Shown here: piece after piece, positions 48,698 to 60,303 of the stretch
Position numbering within the stretch: position 1 is the stretch's first letter
Layout: each line of letters opens with the position of its first letter
Assembly: GCF_001654845.1 (NCBI RefSeq)
Contig: NZ_LXES01000036.1
Span: 1 to 64,000, forward strand
Direction: 5' to 3'
Length of the DNA stretch: 64,000 nt
Origin: Enterobacter soli ATCC BAA-2102
Lineage (GTDB): Bacteria > Pseudomonadota > Gammaproteobacteria > Enterobacterales > Enterobacteriaceae
Notes under the pieces: model-generated
Databases searched by the model: none
What the model was told of the DNA's origin: nothing
Seen by the model: only the letters and a program-made list of their open reading frames with translations
Translations under genes and position numbers: made by a program

Positions 48698-49981
48698 TTA
48701 GCGCTTAATATCAGACTTAAAATCACGCTGCTCGTAGCCGGTATACAGCTGGCGAGGACGGGCGATTTTCATGCCTTCGCTGTGCATTTCGTTCCAGTGC
48801 GCGATCCAGCCCACGGTACGTGCCATGGCGAAGATCACGGTGAACATGGAAGACGGAATACCCATCGCTTTCAGGATGATACCAGAGTAGAAATCGACGT
48901 TCGGGTAGAGTTTCTTCTCGATGAAGTACGGATCGTTCAGCGCGATGTGTTCCAGCTCCATCGCCACTTCCAGCAGATCATCTTTGGTGCCCAGTTCTTT
49001 CAGCACTTCATGACAGGTTTCACGCATCACGGTTGCGCGTGGGTCATAGTTTTTATAAACACGGTGACCGAAGCCCATCAGACGGAAGGAGTCATTCTTG
49101 TCTTTCGCGCGACGCACAAACTCAGGAATGTGTTCCACGGAGCTGATCTCTTCCAGCATCTTCAGTGCCGCTTCGTTCGCGCCGCCGTGTGCCGGTCCCC
49201 ACAGGGAGGCAATGCCCGCAGCGATACAGGCGAACGGGTTCGCGCCTGAAGAGCCAGCGGTACGCACGGTAGACGTAGAGGCATTCTGCTCGTGGTCTGC
49301 GTGCAGGATCAGAATACGGTCCATTGCACGTTCCAGCACCGGGTTCACTTCGTACTCTTCGCACGGAGTGGAGAACATCATACGCAGGAAGTTACCGGCA
49401 TAAGAGAGGTCGTTACGTGGGTAAACGAACGGCTGACCGATAGAGTATTTGTAACACATCGCTGCCATGGTAGGCATTTTGGACAGCAGACGGAACGCCG
49501 CGATATCACGGTGACGTGGGTTATTCACGTCCAGGGAATCGTGGTAGAACGCTGCCAGCGCACCAGTAATACCGCACATCACCGCCATCGGGTGAGAGTC
49601 ACGACGGAACGCATGGAACAGACGGGTGATCTGCTCATGGATCATGGTGTGGCGGGTAACGGTGGTTTTGAATTCATCATATTGATCCTGCGTAGGTTTT
49701 TCGCCGTTCAGCAGGATGTAGCACACTTCCAGATAGTTGGATTCGGTGGCTAACTGATCGATGGGGAAACCGCGGTGAAGCAGGATACCTTCGTCACCGT
49801 CGATGAAGGTGATTTTGGATTCGCAAGATGCGGTAGAGGTGAATCCAGGGTCGAAGGTGAAAACACCTTTAGAACCCAGCGTACGGATATCAATAACATC
49901 CTGACCGAGCGTGCCTTTTAGCACATCCAGTTCAATAGCAGTGTCACCATTTAGGGTGAGCTTTGCCTTTGTATCAGCCAT
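48698..49981 (-). CDS. gltA: Citrate synthase GltA (type II)
   Basis: Condenses acetyl-CoA and oxaloacetate; NADH-inhibited hexameric type. The 427-residue product equals the E. coli enzyme, with the N-terminal NADH-binding region and active-site motifs [28 protein letters not shown] and DFYSGI. It is divergent from sdhCDAB, with a long leader (about 300 nt) from the promoter at 50292-50321. Confidence 0.97.
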   Translation of the reverse strand: MADTKAKLTLNGDTAIELDVLKGTLGQDVIDIRTLGSKGVFTFDPGFTSTASCESKITFIDGDEGILLHRGFPIDQLATESNYLEVCYILLNGEKPTQDQYDEFKTTVTRHTMIHEQITRLFHAFRRDSHPMAVMCGITGALAAFYHDSLDVNNPRHRDIAAFRLLSKMPTMAAMCYKYSIGQPFVYPRNDLSYAGNFLRMMFSTPCEEYEVNPVLERAMDRILILHADHEQNASTSTVRTAGSSGANPFACIAAGIASLWGPAHGGANEAALKMLEEISSVEHIPEFVRRAKDKNDSFRLMGFGHRVYKNYDPRATVMRETCHEVLKELGTKDDLLEVAMELEHIALNDPYFIEKKLYPNVDFYSGIILKAMGIPSSMFTVIFAMARTVGWIAHWNEMHSEGMKIARPRQLYTGYEQRDFKSDIKR

Positions 49982-50291
49982 TTACGGTCTCCTTAGCGCC
50001 TTATGCTTAAGACTGCTGTTCACCGGATTTGCATTCAGCTGTTAATCACCGTTACCAGATTGTTATTTGGCTTACCGCTCAGCTCACGAGGAGAAACCAG
50101 GGTACAGAGCTATGGCGCCTTGCAGGTAAACGGATGAAATATCAGTGAAAACACAGCAAATCAGCGTTTTTGCAGTCCGAATTATTCAAACCTGTATATC
50201 ACTAATAACTGTCCTGATAACTTCGGTCAATACCATCACACTGTTACATAACTATTTGTCAGGTGAAAGAGAGACCTCATAACTTTTGCGC

Positions 50292-50321
50292 ATTATATGC
50301 CTTTTCTGATGACGTTTGTAA
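50292..50321 (-). promoter_or_regulatory. Probable distal gltA promoter
   Basis: Minus-strand TTACAA (50316-50321), an 18-bp spacer and TATAAT (50292-50297). Its start would lie about 305 nt upstream of gltA, close to the more distal of the two E. coli gltA starts. Confidence 0.65.
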
Positions 50322-50375
50322 CAATATTGTTTAACATTTGTCAAATCAGATGATTAAAATTTAAAAAGATGTTGT

Positions 50376-50397
50376 TATCGTGACCCTGATCACTGTT
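50376..50397. promoter_or_regulatory. CRP-cAMP site upstream of sdhC
   Basis: CGTGA-N6-TCACT with correct spacing, 35 bp upstream of the sdh -35 element, at the position of the E. coli site for catabolite activation of sdh. Confidence 0.7.
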
Positions 50398-50431
50398 CCA
50401 GAGAAAACCCGACAAACTGTATGTAGGTTAA

Positions 50432-50460
50432 TTGTAATGATTTTGTGAACGGCCTATACT
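50432..50460 (+). promoter_or_regulatory. sdhCDAB-sucABCD promoter
   Basis: TTGTAA (50432-50437), a 17-bp spacer and TATACT (50455-50460). The predicted start near 50467 gives a 5' leader of about 170 nt. Confidence 0.8.
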
Positions 50461-50635
50461 GCCGCCAGGTCTCCGGAACACCCTGCAATCCCGAGCCACC
50501 CAGCGTTGTAACGTGTCGTTTTAGCATTTGGAAGCAATGTTTTGCATGACGCGCAGTTATAGAAAAGGAACGCTGCTTGACCCGCATCGCAGTCCGGAGG
50601 AAGGAAACAATAAGAACAGCATGTGGGCGTTATTC

Positions 50636-51025
50636 ATGATAAGAAATGTGAAAAAACAAAGACCTGTCAATCTGGATCTCAAAACGATCCGATTCCCTGT
50701 AACAGCAATAGCGTCCATTTTGCACCGTGTTTCAGGTGTAATTACGTTTGTGGCGGTCGGTATTCTGCTGTGGTTACTGGGAACCAGCCTCTCATCTCCT
50801 GAAGGGTTCCTTCAGGCCTCTGCCATTATGAACAGCTTCTTCGTGAAATTTATCATGTGGGGCATTCTGACTGCGCTGGCGTACCACGTTGTAGTGGGTG
50901 TTCGCCATATGCTGATGGACTTTGGCTATCTGGAAGAAACCTTCGAAGCCGGGAAACGCTCCGCTAACATTTCGTTTGTGATTACTGTCGTGCTTTCACT
51001 TCTCGCAGGAGTTCTCGTATGGTAA
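50636..51025 (+). CDS. sdhC: Succinate dehydrogenase cytochrome b556 subunit SdhC
   Basis: Membrane anchor subunit of complex II, 129 residues, three membrane helices, with heme ligand H84 (LAYHVVVG) and S27/R31 near the quinone site (ASILHRVSG). The frame is open upstream to 50528; the ATG at 50636 gives the E. coli N-terminus [16 protein letters not shown] strong GGAGGAAGG (50596-50604) is too far upstream to serve either the 50621 or 50636 ATG well. It overlaps sdhD by 7 nt. Confidence 0.96.
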   Translation: MIRNVKKQRPVNLDLKTIRFPVTAIASILHRVSGVITFVAVGILLWLLGTSLSSPEGFLQASAIMNSFFVKFIMWGILTALAYHVVVGVRHMLMDFGYLEETFEAGKRSANISFVITVVLSLLAGVLVW

Positions 51026-51366
51026 GCAACGCCTCCGCATTAGGACGCAACGGCGTACATGACTTCATTCTGGTCCGTGCTACCGCCATCGTTCTCACCC
51101 TTTACATCATCTATATGATTGGTTTCTTCGCGACCAGCGGCACGCTGACGTGGGAAATCTGGAGCGGGTTCTTCGGATCTGCCTTCACCAAAGTGTTCAC
51201 CCTGCTGGCTCTGTTCTCCATCCTTATCCATGCCTGGATTGGCATGTGGCAGGTGTTGACCGATTACGTTAAACCACTGGCCATTCGTCTTCCTCTGCAA
51301 CTGGCTATCGTCGTTGCTCTGGTGGTTTACGTCATTTATGGATTCGTTGTGGTGTGGGGTGTGTAA
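51019..51366 (+). CDS. sdhD: Succinate dehydrogenase membrane anchor SdhD
   Basis: Second membrane subunit (115 residues, three helices) with heme ligand H71 (ILIHAWIG) and quinone-site Y83 (TDY). The start overlaps sdhC and the TAA shares one base with the sdhA ATG, so the genes are tightly coupled. Translation of this region is a RyhB target in E. coli. Confidence 0.96.
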   Translation: MVSNASALGRNGVHDFILVRATAIVLTLYIIYMIGFFATSGTLTWEIWSGFFGSAFTKVFTLLALFSILIHAWIGMWQVLTDYVKPLAIRLPLQLAIVVALVVYVIYGFVVVWGV

Positions 51367-53132
51367 TGAAACTGCCAGTCAGAGAATTTGATGCTGTTGT
51401 AATTGGTGCTGGTGGCGCAGGTATGCGCGCAGCGCTGCAAATTTCCCAGAGCGGCCAGACCTGTGCGCTGCTCTCTAAAGTCTTCCCGACCCGATCGCAC
51501 ACCGTATCTGCGCAGGGTGGCATCACCGTTGCGCTCGGTAATACCCATGAAGATAACTGGGAATGGCACATGTACGATACGGTAAAAGGTTCCGATTACA
51601 TCGGCGACCAGGATGCCATCGAATACATGTGTAAGACTGGCCCGGAAGCGATTCTGGAACTGGATCATATGGGTCTGCCGTTCTCCCGTCTGGAAAATGG
51701 CACCATCTATCAGCGTCCGTTTGGCGGCCAGTCGAAAAACTTCGGCGGCGAGCAGGCGGCACGTACTGCGGCGGCAGCTGACCGTACCGGTCACGCACTG
51801 CTGCACACGCTGTATCAGCAGAACCTGAAAAACCATACCACTATCTTCTCCGAGTGGTACGCGCTGGATCTGGTGAAAAACGCCGATGGCGCAGTTGTCG
51901 GTTGTACCGCGCTGTGCATCGAAACCGGTGAAGTGGTTTACTTCAAAGCCCGCGCAACCGTGCTGGCGACCGGTGGCGCAGGCCGTATTTATCAATCGAC
52001 TACTAACGCCCACATCAACACCGGTGACGGCGTTGGCATGGCTATCCGCGCTGGTGTGCCGGTGCAGGATATGGAAATGTGGCAGTTCCACCCAACCGGC
52101 ATCGCCGGTGCGGGCGTTCTGGTAACAGAAGGCTGCCGTGGTGAAGGTGGTTATCTGCTGAACAAACACGGCGAGCGCTTCATGGAGCGTTATGCCCCGA
52201 ATGCGAAAGACCTGGCGGGTCGTGACGTGGTGGCGCGTTCCATCATGATCGAAATCCGTGAAGGTCGCGGCTGTGACGGCCCATGGGGTCCACACGCCAA
52301 GCTGAAACTGGATCACCTGGGTAAAGAGGTTCTGGAATCCCGTCTGCCGGGTATCCTGGAGCTGTCCCGTACCTTCGCCCACGTTGACCCGGTAAAAGAA
52401 CCGATTCCGGTTATCCCAACCTGTCACTATATGATGGGCGGTATTCCGACCAAAGTGACCGGTCAGGCGCTGACCGTGAACGAGCAGGGCGAAGATGTGG
52501 TTATCCCTGGCCTGTTCGCGGTAGGCGAAATCGCCTGCGTATCCGTACACGGTGCAAACCGTCTGGGCGGTAACTCTCTGCTGGACCTGGTGGTATTTGG
52601 TCGTGCGGTGGGTCTGCATCTGCAAGAGTCGATTGCCGAACAGGGCGACCTGCTTGACGCAACCGACGCTGAAATCGATGCCTCTCTCGAACGTCTGAAC
52701 CGCTGGAACGGTAACCGTAACGGTGAAGATCCGGTGGAAATCCGTAAAGCGCTTCAGGAATGTATGCAGCACAACTTCTCGGTATTCCGTGAAGGTGACG
52801 CGATGGCCAAAGGCCTTGAGCAGCTGAAAGCGATCCGCGAGCGTCTGAAAAATGCCCGTCTGGACGACACGTCCAGCGAGTTCAACACCCAGCGCGTTGA
52901 GTGTCTGGAGCTGGATAACCTGATGGAAACCGCTTACGCAACTGCGGTGTCGGCAAACTTCCGTACCGAGAGCCGTGGCGCGCATAGCCGCTTCGACTTC
53001 CCGGATCGTGATGACGAAAACTGGCTGTGCCATTCCCTGTATCTGCCAGAGTCGGAATCCATGACGCGTCGTAGCGTCAATATGGAACCGAAACTGCGTC
53101 CGGCGTTCCCGCCGAAGATTCGTACTTACTAA
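51366..53132 (+). CDS. sdhA: Succinate dehydrogenase flavoprotein SdhA
   Basis: Catalytic FAD subunit of complex II, 588 residues. Rossmann motif GAGGAG near residue 14, covalent-FAD H45 in SHTVSAQGG, active-site region [21 protein letters not shown], and HYMMGGIPT. An in-frame ATG-less extension from 51354 is inside sdhD and is not used. sdhB follows after 15 bp. Confidence 0.97.
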   Translation: MKLPVREFDAVVIGAGGAGMRAALQISQSGQTCALLSKVFPTRSHTVSAQGGITVALGNTHEDNWEWHMYDTVKGSDYIGDQDAIEYMCKTGPEAILELDHMGLPFSRLENGTIYQRPFGGQSKNFGGEQAARTAAAADRTGHALLHTLYQQNLKNHTTIFSEWYALDLVKNADGAVVGCTALCIETGEVVYFKARATVLATGGAGRIYQSTTNAHINTGDGVGMAIRAGVPVQDMEMWQFHPTGIAGAGVLVTEGCRGEGGYLLNKHGERFMERYAPNAKDLAGRDVVARSIMIEIREGRGCDGPWGPHAKLKLDHLGKEVLESRLPGILELSRTFAHVDPVKEPIPVIPTCHYMMGGIPTKVTGQALTVNEQGEDVVIPGLFAVGEIACVSVHGANRLGGNSLLDLVVFGRAVGLHLQESIAEQGDLLDATDAEIDASLERLNRWNGNRNGEDPVEIRKALQECMQHNFSVFREGDAMAKGLEQLKAIRERLKNARLDDTSSEFNTQRVECLELDNLMETAYATAVSANFRTESRGAHSRFDFPDRDDENWLCHSLYLPESESMTRRSVNMEPKLRPAFPPKIRTY

Positions 53133-53147
53133 TGCGGAGACAGGACA

Positions 53148-53864
53148 ATGAAACTCGAATTCTCAGTTTATCGTTATAACCCGGATGTAGACGATGCTCC
53201 GCGTATGCAGGATTACACGCTGGAAGCAGAAGAAGGCCGTGACATGATGCTGCTGGATGCCTTAATGCAGCTGAAAGAAAAAGATCCGACACTGTCGTTC
53301 CGTCGTTCCTGCCGTGAAGGGGTTTGCGGCTCTGACGGTGTCAACATGAACGGCAAAAATGGTCTGGCCTGCATCACGCCAATTTCGGCGTTGCAGCGCC
53401 CGGGTCAGAAAATTGTTATCCGTCCTCTGCCAGGCCTGCCGGTCGTGCGCGATTTGGTGGTGGACATGGGGCAATTCTATGCACAATATGAGAAGATTAA
53501 GCCTTACTTATTGAATAATGGGCAAAATCCACCCGCTCGTGAGCACTTACAGTCTCCTGAGCAGCGTGAAAAACTCGATGGGTTGTACGAGTGTATTCTC
53601 TGTGCATGTTGTTCGACGTCTTGCCCATCGTTCTGGTGGAACCCGGACAAGTTCATCGGCCCGGCGGGTCTGCTGGCTGCCTATCGCTTCCTGATCGATA
53701 GCCGCGACACCGAAACCGATAGCCGTCTGGAAGGACTGAGTGACGCTTTCAGCGTATTCCGCTGCCATAGCATCATGAACTGCGTCAGTGTTTGTCCTAA
53801 GGGGCTGAACCCAACGCGCGCCATCGGCCATATTAAGTCGATGTTGTTGCAACGCAGTGCGTAA
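53148..53864 (+). CDS. sdhB: Succinate dehydrogenase iron-sulfur protein SdhB
   Basis: Electron-transfer subunit with three Fe-S clusters, 238 residues. The [2Fe-2S] domain contains SCREGVCGSDG; the [4Fe-4S] and [3Fe-4S] clusters are bound by CILCACCSTSCPS and CVSVCPKGLNPTRAIG. It ends the sdh half of the sdh-suc operon; 269 bp with two inverted repeats separates it from sucA. Confidence 0.97.
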   Translation: MKLEFSVYRYNPDVDDAPRMQDYTLEAEEGRDMMLLDALMQLKEKDPTLSFRRSCREGVCGSDGVNMNGKNGLACITPISALQRPGQKIVIRPLPGLPVVRDLVVDMGQFYAQYEKIKPYLLNNGQNPPAREHLQSPEQREKLDGLYECILCACCSTSCPSFWWNPDKFIGPAGLLAAYRFLIDSRDTETDSRLEGLSDAFSVFRCHSIMNCVSVCPKGLNPTRAIGHIKSMLLQRSA

Positions 53865-53886
53865 GTAGTGAGAGGGGAGCGCTGTT

Positions 53887-53920
53887 CCCCTCACCCTAAC
53901 CCTCTCCCACAGGGAGAGGG
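53887..53920 (-). repeat. CCCTCTCCC/GGGAGAGGG palindromic element, copy 4
   Basis: TCACCCTAACCCTCTCCC-ACA-GGGAGAGGG, in the reverse orientation, 22 bp after the sdhB stop. It faces copy 5. Confidence 0.75.
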
Positions 53921-53961
53921 AACAGATTGCAGGAAATCTTTAAAAACTGCCGACGACCTTC

Positions 53962-53996
53962 CCCCTCTCCCTGTGGGAGAGGGTCGGGGTGAGGGG
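53962..53996 (+). repeat. CCCTCTCCC/GGGAGAGGG palindromic element, copy 5
   Basis: CCCTCTCCC-TGT-GGGAGAGGG-TCGGGGTGAGGGG, inverted relative to copy 4 with a 41-bp spacer. Together they can form one large imperfect stem between sdhB and sucA. Confidence 0.75.
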
Positions 53997-54133
53997 AAAT
54001 CCCTAAGACAGTTTCTAAAGGTTCCTTCGCGGGCCAAATGAAAAGAGCTCGCAGGTGAACCCCGGCACGTACACGTGGTGTGCGTGGTAGTTTCTACGGC
54101 GAAAGTAAGCATAAAAATGCTTAAGGGATCACG

Positions 54134-56941
54134 ATGCAGAACGGCGCAATGAAAGCCTGGCTGGACTCTTCTTTCCTTTCTGGTGCGAACCAGAGCTGGA
54201 TCGAACAGCTCTATGAAGACTTCTTAACCGATCCTGACTCAGTGGACGCAAACTGGCGTTCCATGTTCCAGGAGTTGCCTGGCACGGGAGTCAAACCGGA
54301 TCAATTCCACTCTAAAACACGTGATTATTTCCGCCGTCTGGCGAAGGATGCCTCACGTTACTCTTCTGCGATTTCCGACCCTGACACCAATGCGAAGCAG
54401 GTTAAAGTCCTGCAACTTATCAACGCTTACCGCTTCCGTGGTCACCAGCATGCGAATCTCGATCCGCTGGGACTGTGGCAGCAAGACCGTGTAGCGGATC
54501 TTGATCCGGCTTATCACGATCTGACCGAGGCCGATTTCCAGGAAACCTTTAACGTAGGTTCTTTTGCTATCGGCAAAGACACGATGAAGCTCGGCGATCT
54601 GATTGATGCGCTCAAGCAAACCTATTGCGGCTCCATCGGCGCGGAATATATGCACATTACCTCTACAGAAGAAAAACGCTGGATCCAGCAGCGCATTGAA
54701 TCTGTGGCAGGCCATGCGACCTTCTCTGTTGAAGAGAAAAAACGTTTTCTGAGTGAACTGACCGCAGCAGAAGGCCTTGAGCGCTATCTGGGCGCGAAAT
54801 TCCCGGGCGCAAAACGCTTCTCGCTGGAAGGTGGTGATGCATTAGTGCCAATGCTCAAAGAGCTGATTCGCCACGCAGGCAACAGCGGTACCCGTGAAGT
54901 GGTACTGGGCATGGCGCACCGTGGTCGTCTGAACGTGCTGGTCAACGTGCTGGGTAAAAAACCGCAGGACCTATTCGACGAATTCGCGGGCAAACATAAA
55001 GAGCACCTCGGCACCGGTGACGTGAAGTACCACATGGGCTTCTCGTCTGATATCGAAACCGATGGCGGTCTGGTCCACCTGGCGCTGGCGTTTAACCCGT
55101 CGCACCTTGAGATCGTCAGCCCGGTGGTTATCGGTTCCGTACGTGCGCGTCTGGATCGTCTTGACGAGCCAAGCAGCAATAAAGTGCTGCCAATTACCAT
55201 TCACGGTGATGCGGCAATTACCGGTCAGGGCGTGGTTCAGGAAACCCTGAACATGTCGAAAGCGCGTGGTTATGAAGTGGGCGGTACCGTTCGCATCGTG
55301 ATCAACAACCAGGTGGGCTTCACCACCTCTAACCCGCTGGACGCACGCTCAACGCCGTACTGCACCGACATCGGTAAAATGGTACAGGCGCCAATCTTCC
55401 ACGTTAACGCGGATGACCCAGAAGCGGTTGCTTTCGTGACCCGCCTGGCGCTGGACTACCGTAATACCTTCAAGCGTGACGTGCTGATTGACCTGTTCTG
55501 CTACCGCCGCCACGGCCACAACGAAGCTGATGAGCCAAGTGCAACCCAGCCGTTGATGTACCAGAAAATCAAAAAACACCCAACTCCACGTAAAATCTAT
55601 GCTGATAAGCTGGAAGGCGACAAAGTGGCGACGCTGGAAGATGCGACCGAGCTGGTCAATCTTTACCGCGACGCACTGGATGCGGGTGAGTGCGTAGTGA
55701 AAGAGCTGCGCCCAATGAACATGCACTCCTTTACCTGGTCGCCGTACCTCAACCACGAGTGGGATGAGAGCTACCCGAACAAGGTCGAGATGAAACGTTT
55801 GCAGGAGCTGGCTAAACGCATCAGTACCGTACCAGATGCTATCGAGATGCAGTCTCGCGTAGCGAAGATCTATGGTGACCGTCAGTCTATGGCGGCAGGT
55901 GAGAAGCTGTTCGACTGGGGCGGCGCTGAAACCCTGGCTTACGCAACGCTGGTTGATGAAGGTATTCCTGTTCGTCTGTCCGGTGAAGATGCCGGCCGTG
56001 GTACCTTCTTCCACCGTCATGCCGTGGTGCATAACCAGACTAACGGTTCTACCTATACCCCGTTGCAGCATGTACATAACGGCCAGGGCCAGTTCAAGGT
56101 CTGGGACTCCGTACTGTCTGAAGAAGCGGTACTGGCATTTGAATACGGCTACGCCACCGCAGAACCACGCACCCTGACCATCTGGGAAGCGCAGTTCGGT
56201 GACTTCGCCAACGGTGCGCAGGTGGTTATCGACCAGTTCATCTCTTCGGGTGAACAGAAGTGGGGTCGTATGTGTGGCCTGGTCATGCTGCTGCCACACG
56301 GTTACGAAGGGCAGGGTCCGGAGCACTCCTCCGCGCGTCTGGAACGTTATCTGCAACTCTGTGCTGAGCAGAACATGCAGGTTTGCGTGCCGTCTACCCC
56401 GGCTCAGGTTTACCACATGCTGCGTCGTCAGGCGCTGCGCGGGATGCGTCGTCCACTGGTGGTGATGTCTCCGAAATCACTTCTGCGTCATCCGCTGGCC
56501 GTGTCCAGCCTGGATGAACTGGCAAACGGCACCTTCCTGCCGGCCATCGGCGAGATTGACGAGCTGGATCCGAAAGGCATCAAGCGTGTCGTAATGTGTT
56601 CTGGTAAGGTTTATTACGACTTGCTGGAACAACGCCGTAAGAACGACCAGAAAGATGTCGCCATCGTGCGTATCGAACAGCTTTATCCATTCCCGCATCA
56701 GGCGATGCAGGAAGTGCTGAAACAATATGCTCACGTACATGATTTTGTCTGGTGCCAGGAAGAGCCGCTCAACCAGGGCGCATGGTATTGCAGCCAGCAT
56801 CATTTCCGTGAAGTGATTCCATTTGGGTCTGCTCTGCGTTATGCAGGTCGCCCGGCCTCCGCCTCTCCGGCGGTAGGGTATATGTCCGTTCACCAGAAGC
56901 AGCAACAAGATCTGGTCAATGACGCGCTGAACGTCGATTAA
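54134..56941 (+). CDS. sucA: 2-oxoglutarate dehydrogenase E1 SucA
   Basis: ThDP-dependent E1 that decarboxylates 2-oxoglutarate and acylates the lipoyl groups of SucB. The 935-residue product (E. coli 933) has the E2-binding N-terminus ([22 protein letters not shown]), [14 protein letters not shown], the ThDP site [18 protein letters not shown] and the second-substrate region [21 protein letters not shown] precedes the ATG. sucB follows after 14 bp. Confidence 0.97.
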   Translation: MQNGAMKAWLDSSFLSGANQSWIEQLYEDFLTDPDSVDANWRSMFQELPGTGVKPDQFHSKTRDYFRRLAKDASRYSSAISDPDTNAKQVKVLQLINAYRFRGHQHANLDPLGLWQQDRVADLDPAYHDLTEADFQETFNVGSFAIGKDTMKLGDLIDALKQTYCGSIGAEYMHITSTEEKRWIQQRIESVAGHATFSVEEKKRFLSELTAAEGLERYLGAKFPGAKRFSLEGGDALVPMLKELIRHAGNSGTREVVLGMAHRGRLNVLVNVLGKKPQDLFDEFAGKHKEHLGTGDVKYHMGFSSDIETDGGLVHLALAFNPSHLEIVSPVVIGSVRARLDRLDEPSSNKVLPITIHGDAAITGQGVVQETLNMSKARGYEVGGTVRIVINNQVGFTTSNPLDARSTPYCTDIGKMVQAPIFHVNADDPEAVAFVTRLALDYRNTFKRDVLIDLFCYRRHGHNEADEPSATQPLMYQKIKKHPTPRKIYADKLEGDKVATLEDATELVNLYRDALDAGECVVKELRPMNMHSFTWSPYLNHEWDESYPNKVEMKRLQELAKRISTVPDAIEMQSRVAKIYGDRQSMAAGEKLFDWGGAETLAYATLVDEGIPVRLSGEDAGRGTFFHRHAVVHNQTNGSTYTPLQHVHNGQGQFKVWDSVLSEEAVLAFEYGYATAEPRTLTIWEAQFGDFANGAQVVIDQFISSGEQKWGRMCGLVMLLPHGYEGQGPEHSSARLERYLQLCAEQNMQVCVPSTPAQVYHMLRRQALRGMRRPLVVMSPKSLLRHPLAVSSLDELANGTFLPAIGEIDELDPKGIKRVVMCSGKVYYDLLEQRRKNDQKDVAIVRIEQLYPFPHQAMQEVLKQYAHVHDFVWCQEEPLNQGAWYCSQHHFREVIPFGSALRYAGRPASASPAVGYMSVHQKQQQDLVNDALNVD

Positions 56942-56955
56942 TTAAAGGATACATA

Positions 56956-58182
56956 ATGAGTAGCGTAGATATTCTTGTTCCCGACCTGCCTGAATCTGTA
57001 GCAGATGCGACTGTCGCCACCTGGCACAAAAAACCGGGCGATGCCGTTAAGCGCGATGAAGTGCTGGTAGAAATCGAAACTGACAAAGTGGTACTGGAAG
57101 TACCGGCTTCGGCGGATGGCGTTCTGGATGCAGTGCTGGAAGATGAAGGCACCACCGTAACCTCTCGTCAGATCCTGGGTCGCCTGCGTGAAGGCAACAG
57201 CGCGGGCAAAGAGTCCAGCGCTAAGTCTGATGAGAAAGCCTCTACCCCAGCGCAGCGTCAGCAGGCCTCTCTGGAAGAGCAGAGCAACGATGCACTCAGC
57301 CCGGCGATCCGTCGCCTGCTGGCTGAGCACAACCTGGACGCGGCTGCCATTAAAGGCACCGGTGTGGGTGGTCGTCTGACTCGCGAAGACATTGAGAAAC
57401 ACCTGGCGAAAGCGCCTGCGAAAGCGGAAGCAGAAGCCAAAGCCCCTGCGGCAGCGCCAGCGGCACAGCCTGCTCTGGGCGCACGCAGTGAAAAACGCGT
57501 ACCGATGACTCGTCTGCGTAAGCGTGTGGCTGAGCGTCTGCTGGAAGCGAAAAACTCCACCGCGATGCTGACCACCTTCAACGAAGTGAACATGAAGCCA
57601 ATCATGGACCTGCGTAAGCAGTACGGTGACGCGTTTGAAAAACGTCACGGTATCCGTCTGGGCTTTATGTCCTTCTACGTAAAAGCGGTTGTTGAAGCGC
57701 TGAAACGCTACCCGGAAGTGAACGCGTCTATCGATGGCGATGACGTGGTTTACCACAACTATTTCGACGTCAGCATGGCGGTTTCTACCCCACGTGGCCT
57801 GGTAACGCCAGTTCTGCGTGATGTGGATACCCTGGGTATGGCAGACATCGAGAAAAATATTAAAGAGCTGGCAGTGAAAGGCCGTGATGGCAAGCTGACT
57901 GTAGACGACCTGACCGGCGGTAACTTCACCATTACCAACGGCGGTGTATTCGGTTCACTGATGTCTACGCCGATCATCAACCCACCGCAGAGCGCGATCC
58001 TGGGGATGCACGCCATCAAAGATCGTCCGATGGCGGTAGACGGTAAAGTTGAGATCCTGCCAATGATGTATCTGGCGCTCTCTTACGATCACCGTCTGAT
58101 CGATGGCCGCGAGTCCGTCGGCTTCCTGGTAGCCATTAAAGAGCTGCTGGAAGATCCAACGCGTCTGCTGCTCGACGTCTAG
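56956..58182 (+). CDS. sucB: Dihydrolipoyl succinyltransferase E2 SucB
   Basis: Core subunit of the 2-oxoglutarate dehydrogenase complex. The 408-residue product has an N-terminal lipoyl domain with lipoylated K44 ([11 protein letters not shown]), an E1/E3-binding domain (about 110-150), an Ala/Pro/Lys-rich linker and the acyltransferase domain with H379 and D383 ([10 protein letters not shown]). E3 is encoded elsewhere (lpd). Confidence 0.97.
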   Translation: MSSVDILVPDLPESVADATVATWHKKPGDAVKRDEVLVEIETDKVVLEVPASADGVLDAVLEDEGTTVTSRQILGRLREGNSAGKESSAKSDEKASTPAQRQQASLEEQSNDALSPAIRRLLAEHNLDAAAIKGTGVGGRLTREDIEKHLAKAPAKAEAEAKAPAAAPAAQPALGARSEKRVPMTRLRKRVAERLLEAKNSTAMLTTFNEVNMKPIMDLRKQYGDAFEKRHGIRLGFMSFYVKAVVEALKRYPEVNASIDGDDVVYHNYFDVSMAVSTPRGLVTPVLRDVDTLGMADIEKNIKELAVKGRDGKLTVDDLTGGNFTITNGGVFGSLMSTPIINPPQSAILGMHAIKDRPMAVDGKVEILPMMYLALSYDHRLIDGRESVGFLVAIKELLEDPTRLLLDV

Positions 58183-58195
58183 TTTTAGCAGTCTT

Positions 58196-58221
58196 GCCCG
58201 GCGGCATTAAGCTTGCCGGGC
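58196..58221. repeat. REP (palindromic unit) between sucB and sucC
   Basis: Arms GCCCGGC/GCCGGGC around GGCATTAAGCTT, the usual enterobacterial REP form, 14 bp after the sucB stop within the sucABCD operon. It may stabilise the upstream sucAB message. Confidence 0.75.
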
Positions 58222-58267
58222 CTACAAAAGCAATACCTAACGATTACCTGAAGGATGGATAGAACAC

Positions 58268-59434
58268 ATGAACTTACATGAATATCAGGCCAAACAGCTG
58301 TTTGCCCGGTATGGCTTACCGGCTCCGGTGGGTTATGCCTGTACTACCCCGCGTGAAGCAGAAGAAGCCGCATCTAAAATCGGTTCCGGCCCTTGGGTAG
58401 TTAAATGTCAGGTTCACGCTGGTGGCCGTGGTAAAGCGGGCGGTGTGAAGGTTGTTAAGAGCAAAGAAGAGATCCGTGCTTTTGCTGAACATTGGCTTGG
58501 TAAGCGGCTGGTAACCTATCAAACAGATGCGAATGGCCAGCCTGTTAACCAGATCCTGGTAGAAGCGGCGACCGATATCGCAAAAGAATTGTACCTCGGC
58601 GCAGTGGTAGACCGTAGCTCCCGTCGCGTGGTGTTCATGGCGTCTACTGAAGGCGGCGTGGAAATCGAAAAAGTGGCAGAAGAAACGCCACATCTGATCC
58701 ACAAAGTGGCCATTGATCCGCTGGCAGGCCCAATGCCTTACCAGGGTCGTGAGCTGGCGTTCAAACTGGGTCTGGAAGGTAAACTGGTTCAACAGTTCAC
58801 CAAGATCTTCATGGGCCTGGCGACTATCTTCCTGGAGCGCGATCTGGCGCTGATCGAAATTAACCCGTTGGTTATCACCACTCAGGGCGATCTGATCTGC
58901 CTCGACGGCAAACTGGGCGCTGACGGCAACGCACTGTTCCGCCAGCCGGATCTGCGCGAAATGCGTGACCAGTCTCAGGAAGATCCGCGTGAAGCGCAGG
59001 CTGCACAGTGGGAACTGAACTACGTGGCACTTGATGGCAACATCGGTTGCATGGTTAACGGTGCGGGCCTGGCAATGGGCACCATGGACATCGTTAAGCT
59101 GCACGGTGGTGAGCCAGCGAACTTCCTCGACGTAGGCGGCGGCGCAACCAAAGAGCGCGTAACCGAAGCGTTCAAAATCATTCTCTCTGACGACAATGTG
59201 AAAGCCGTTCTGGTTAACATCTTCGGCGGTATCGTTCGTTGCGACCTGATCGCTGACGGTATCATCGGCGCGGTGGCAGAAGTGGGCGTTAACGTCCCGG
59301 TTGTTGTGCGTCTGGAAGGTAACAACGCTGAACTCGGCGCGAAAAAACTGGCTGACAGCGGCCTGAATATTATTGCAGCGAAAAGTCTGACGGATGCAGC
59401 TCAGCAGGTTGTTGCCGCAGTGGAGGGGAAATAA
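58268..59434 (+). CDS. sucC: Succinyl-CoA synthetase beta subunit SucC
   Basis: ATP-grasp beta subunit (388 residues, as in E. coli) that binds nucleotide and succinate; with SucD it makes ATP from succinyl-CoA. Motifs: [23 protein letters not shown] and [15 protein letters not shown] lies upstream of the ATG. The TAA/ATG junction with sucD overlaps by one base. Confidence 0.97.
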   Translation: MNLHEYQAKQLFARYGLPAPVGYACTTPREAEEAASKIGSGPWVVKCQVHAGGRGKAGGVKVVKSKEEIRAFAEHWLGKRLVTYQTDANGQPVNQILVEAATDIAKELYLGAVVDRSSRRVVFMASTEGGVEIEKVAEETPHLIHKVAIDPLAGPMPYQGRELAFKLGLEGKLVQQFTKIFMGLATIFLERDLALIEINPLVITTQGDLICLDGKLGADGNALFRQPDLREMRDQSQEDPREAQAAQWELNYVALDGNIGCMVNGAGLAMGTMDIVKLHGGEPANFLDVGGGATKERVTEAFKIILSDDNVKAVLVNIFGGIVRCDLIADGIIGAVAEVGVNVPVVVRLEGNNAELGAKKLADSGLNIIAAKSLTDAAQQVVAAVEGK

Positions 59435-60303
59435 TGTCAGTTTTAATTAATAAAGATACCAAGGTTATCTGCCAGGGCTTCACCGGTAGCCAGGGGACTT
59501 TCCACTCCGAGCAGGCGATTGCCTACGGTACGCAGATGGTTGGCGGTGTCACGCCAGGTAAAGGCGGTACCACTCACCTGGGTCTGCCAGTGTTCAACAC
59601 CGTACGCGAAGCCGTAGAAGCGACGGGCGCAACCGCGACCGTTATCTACGTTCCGGCGGCATTCTGCAAAGACTCCATTCTGGAAGCGATCGACGCAGGC
59701 ATCAAACTGATCATCACCATCACCGAAGGCATCCCGACCCTGGACATGCTGACTGTGAAAGTGAAGCTGGATGAAGCTGGCGTGCGTATGATCGGCCCGA
59801 ACTGCCCAGGTGTTATCACCCCGGGCGAGTGCAAAATCGGTATCATGCCAGGCCACATTCATCGCCCAGGCAAAGTGGGCATCGTTTCCCGCTCTGGTAC
59901 CCTGACGTATGAAGCTGTTAAGCAGACCACTGACTACGGTTTCGGCCAGTCCACCTGTGTGGGCATCGGTGGTGACCCGATCCCGGGCTCTAACTTCATC
60001 GACATCCTGAAACTGTTCCAGGAAGACCCGCAGACCGAAGCGATCGTCATGATCGGTGAAATCGGCGGTAGCGCAGAAGAAGAAGCCGCTGCGTACATCA
60101 AAGATCACGTGACTAAGCCTGTAGTGGGCTACATCGCGGGCGTCACTGCGCCGAAAGGCAAACGTATGGGCCACGCAGGCGCAATCATCGCGGGCGGTAA
60201 AGGTACAGCGGATGAGAAATTCGCTGCGCTGGAAGCTGCTGGTGTGAAAACTGTGCGCAGCCTGGCCGATATCGGCGAAGCACTGAAATCCATCATTAAG
60301 TAA
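59434..60303 (+). CDS. sucD: Succinyl-CoA synthetase alpha subunit SucD
   Basis: CoA-binding alpha subunit, 289 residues. The Rossmann loop [10 protein letters not shown] holds CoA, and the phosphohistidine is His247 with the initiator counted ([11 protein letters not shown]246 in mature numbering). The start overlaps sucC by one base. The 3' UTR encodes SdhX. Confidence 0.97.
   Translation: MSVLINKDTKVICQGFTGSQGTFHSEQAIAYGTQMVGGVTPGKGGTTHLGLPVFNTVREAVEATGATATVIYVPAAFCKDSILEAIDAGIKLIITITEGIPTLDMLTVKVKLDEAGVRMIGPNCPGVITPGECKIGIMPGHIHRPGKVGIVSRSGTLTYEAVKQTTDYGFGQSTCVGIGGDPIPGSNFIDILKLFQEDPQTEAIVMIGEIGGSAEEEAAAYIKDHVTKPVVGYIAGVTAPKGKRMGHAGAIIAGGKGTADEKFAALEAAGVKTVRSLADIGEALKSIIK

Larger units (their letters stand above)
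49982..50635. other. gltA-sdhC divergent regulatory region
   Basis: A 654-bp gap with the gltA promoter and leader, a CRP site, the sdh promoter and the sdhC leader. A/T-rich tracts in the middle could bind ArcA, but I cannot place boxes reliably. There is no gene; the plus-strand frame from 50528 is discussed under sdhC. Confidence 0.75.

Noticed and set aside
51336..53033. 565-codon minus-strand open frame
   Set aside because: Exactly antisense to sdhA, a clear TCA-cycle gene; no ribosome-binding site and no protein family resemblance.
53887..53996. Possible CRISPR-like repeat pair
   Set aside because: Only two units, inverted to each other, no spacers of constant length and no cas genes; they belong to the dispersed palindrome family.
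55349..56416. 355-codon minus-strand open frame
   Set aside because: Antisense to sucA, with the same mirrored-codon signature and no start signal.
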